NCBI GenBank assembly: GCA_002021875.1
Contig: CP018627.1
Location: forward strand, 5,580,001 to 5,644,000
Reading direction: 5' to 3'
DNA: 64,000 nt
Source of the DNA: Streptomyces hygroscopicus
GTDB taxonomy: Bacteria; Actinomycetota; Actinomycetes; Streptomycetales; Streptomycetaceae
Shown here in pieces: positions 62,764 to 64,000 of the stretch. Numbering within the stretch: position 1 is the first letter of the stretch; every line of letters starts with the position of its first letter. Below the pieces are notes generated by a model. That model saw only the letters and a program-made list of their open reading frames with translations. It had not been told where the DNA came from and searched no databases. The position numbers and the translations under genes were made by a program.

Positions 62764-63189
62764 TCAGGTGCCCGGGACGATCTCGACCTCTTCCTCGGTG
62801 ACCTCGCCGTCCACGATCCGGAAGGACCGGAACTGGACGGGTCCCTCGTCATTGCCGCATTCGGCCGTGGAGACCAGGACGTAGTGGGCACCGGGCTCAT
62901 TGGCGTAGGAGATATCGGTGCGGGAGGGGTATGCCTCGGTGGCGGTGTGCGAGTGGTAGATGACCACCGGCTCCTCGTCCCGGTCGTCCATCTCGCGGTA
63001 GAGCTTGAGCAGGTCACCCGAGTCGAACTCGTAGAAGGTGGGCGAGCGGGCCGCGTTCAGCATCGGGATGAACCGCTCGGCTCGGCCGCTTCCGGCCGGG
63101 CCCGCGATCACGCCGCATGCCTCGTCCGGGTGGTCCGCGCGGGCGTGCGCGACGATCTTGTCGTGGAGCGCCTGGGTGATGGTCAGCAT
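62764..63189 (-). CDS. mec: JAMM/MPN metalloprotease (Mec-type)
   Basis: 141 residues. Zinc motif His79-x-His81-x10-Asp92 (IYHSHTATEAYPSRTD) and Glu23. Releases cysteine from the CysO-Cys adduct and probably processes the CysO tail. Confidence 0.92.
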   Translation of the reverse strand: MLTITQALHDKIVAHARADHPDEACGVIAGPAGSGRAERFIPMLNAARSPTFYEFDSGDLLKLYREMDDRDEEPVVIYHSHTATEAYPSRTDISYANEPGAHYVLVSTAECGNDEGPVQFRSFRIVDGEVTEEEVEIVPGT

Positions 63190-63203
63190 GACAGAAGAAT
63201 AGG

Positions 63204-63237
63204 AGGCGGGCTCCGGACAGTGGTCCGGAGCCCGCCT
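63204..63237 (-). terminator. Hairpin after the amino-acid permease
   Basis: AGGCGGGCTCCGGAC, AGTG, exact complement; between the permease stop and mec start. Confidence 0.75.
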
Positions 63238-63269
63238 GCTGAGATACGGCGCCCGAAAGGCGATACGGC

Positions 63270-64000
63270 TTACTTGCGCGCGTACTCCGGCTCCGCCTCG
63301 GCGTGCGCACCCGGCTGGCCACCCTCGCGCGACTTCAGCATGAACCAGCCGATCACCAGGAACACGGCCCAGCCGGCGCCCACGTACAGACAGACCCGGG
63401 CGTCCTTGTCGTACGCGATCAGGCAGGTCACGCCGATCAGGAAGATCAGCGCCACCCAGCTGAAGACGGCGCCGCCCGGGGCCGGGAAGGACGAGGCCGG
63501 CAGCCGGCCGGAGGTCACGGCCTTGCGGTACTTGATATGGCTGATAAGGATCATCGCCCAGGCCCAGATGCCCGCGGCCGTGGACACCGAGGTGACGTAC
63601 GTGAACGCCTTCTCCGGGACGACGTAGTTGAGGATCACGCCGATGCCCATCAGCAGCGCCGAGACGGTGATGCCGATGGCCGGGGTCTTACGGGCGTTGA
63701 GCAGACCGAAGGCCTTCGGGGCCTCGTTGTTGGCGGACAGGCCGCGCAGCATCCGGCCGGTGGAGTACATCCCGGAGTTGCAGGAGGACAGCGCCGCGGT
63801 GAGCACGACGAAGTTGACGATGCCGGCCGCGAACGGGATGCCGATCTTGGAGAAGGCGTGCACGAAGGGGCTCTCGCCGGCCGAGAACTCGGTCCACTTG
63901 ACCACGGCGAGCAGCACCACCAGGGCACCGACGTAGAAGATGATGATGCGCCAGGGCAGCGTGTTGATCGCCTTGGGCAGGGTCTTCTCGGGGTCCTCGG
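63270..64000 (-). CDS. Amino-acid permease (APC superfamily), C-terminal part
   Basis: 243 residues are visible; the start lies beyond the right edge. Six to seven helices, with FVVLTAALSSCNSGMYSTGR as the typical AnsP/AroP/CycA-group segment. The end is hydrophilic, GGQPGAHAEAEPEYARK. Substrate not determinable. Confidence 0.9.
   Translation of the reverse strand, partial: EDPEKTLPKAINTLPWRIIIFYVGALVVLLAVVKWTEFSAGESPFVHAFSKIGIPFAAGIVNFVVLTAALSSCNSGMYSTGRMLRGLSANNEAPKAFGLLNARKTPAIGITVSALLMGIGVILNYVVPEKAFTYVTSVSTAAGIWAWAMILISHIKYRKAVTSGRLPASSFPAPGGAVFSWVALIFLIGVTCLIAYDKDARVCLYVGAGWAVFLVIGWFMLKSREGGQPGAHAEAEPEYARK

Overview
The window is high-GC actinobacterial DNA and almost certainly comes from Streptomyces. 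Markers are a cslA-glxA-GH6 locus, DasR-type dre sites at a GlcNAc PTS, class E and class F sortases, a WhiJ/DUF397 locus, DUF445 and DUF1707 proteins, GTG starts and rare TTA codons.

Left end, 1-20.7 kb: a biosynthetic gene cluster. From an ACP at 10598 leftwards to the window edge runs one tightly coupled minus-strand operon. It holds an ACP, three ketosynthases with intact Cys-His-His sites, three ketosynthase-like proteins without the catalytic cysteine (chain-length-factor type), a double-hotdog protein, a FabL-like short-chain reductase, three small DsrE-fold proteins in tandem and an N-terminal malonyl transacylase fragment. Most junctions overlap by 1-4 nt. This looks like a reducing type II polyketide (polyene or fatty-acyl) system, and the DsrE/TusBCD-like trio is its most unusual part. 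To the right lie a LuxR-like regulator, a 14-TM exporter, an MDR oxidoreductase, a luciferase-like flavin enzyme, a second MFS exporter, a ThiY-like binding protein with its permease but no ATPase, and two more LuxR-like regulators. Two of the regulators and the first exporter carry a TTA (bldA) codon.

20.7-29.8 kb: accessory region. It holds a small protein with an amyloid-signalling-like C-terminus, an anti-sigma-type ATPase with a WhiJ-like regulator and DUF397 partner, a dre-controlled AA10 LPMO, tRNA-Lys, and a patch of PadR-regulated and partly degraded genes: a membrane protein/carotenoid oxygenase fusion, a TMEM175-like protein with a scrambled end, and a frameshifted Tat-secreted protein. 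A DUF642 secreted protein and a GntR/FadR regulator follow.

30.1-35.1 kb: the morphogenetic glycan locus, with cellulose-synthase-like CslA, copper radical oxidase GlxA and a convergent GH6 lipoprotein. cslA and the GH6 gene each contain one TTA codon.

35.4-64 kb: mostly core genome. A class F sortase with a secreted partner, a HAD phosphatase, a small antitoxin-family protein and an LAXTG wall protein come first. A ROK regulator diverges from a Gfo/Idh/MocA-UPF0303 pair; then come an FAH-family hydrolase, a YidC paralogue, sortase E, DUF445, a GDSL esterase, a DUF1707 protein and an ABC-2 exporter. The rightmost part holds a bifunctional PBP, GroES-like protein, Bcp, tRNA-Leu, rdgB, rph, the GlcNAc PTS (IIB and IIC) with three dre elements, a metallo-beta-lactamase-fold protein, the CysM/CysO/JAMM cysteine pathway with a short cysteine-containing leader peptide, and a truncated amino-acid permease.

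There is no CRISPR array, insertion sequence, prophage or rRNA that I can recognise.
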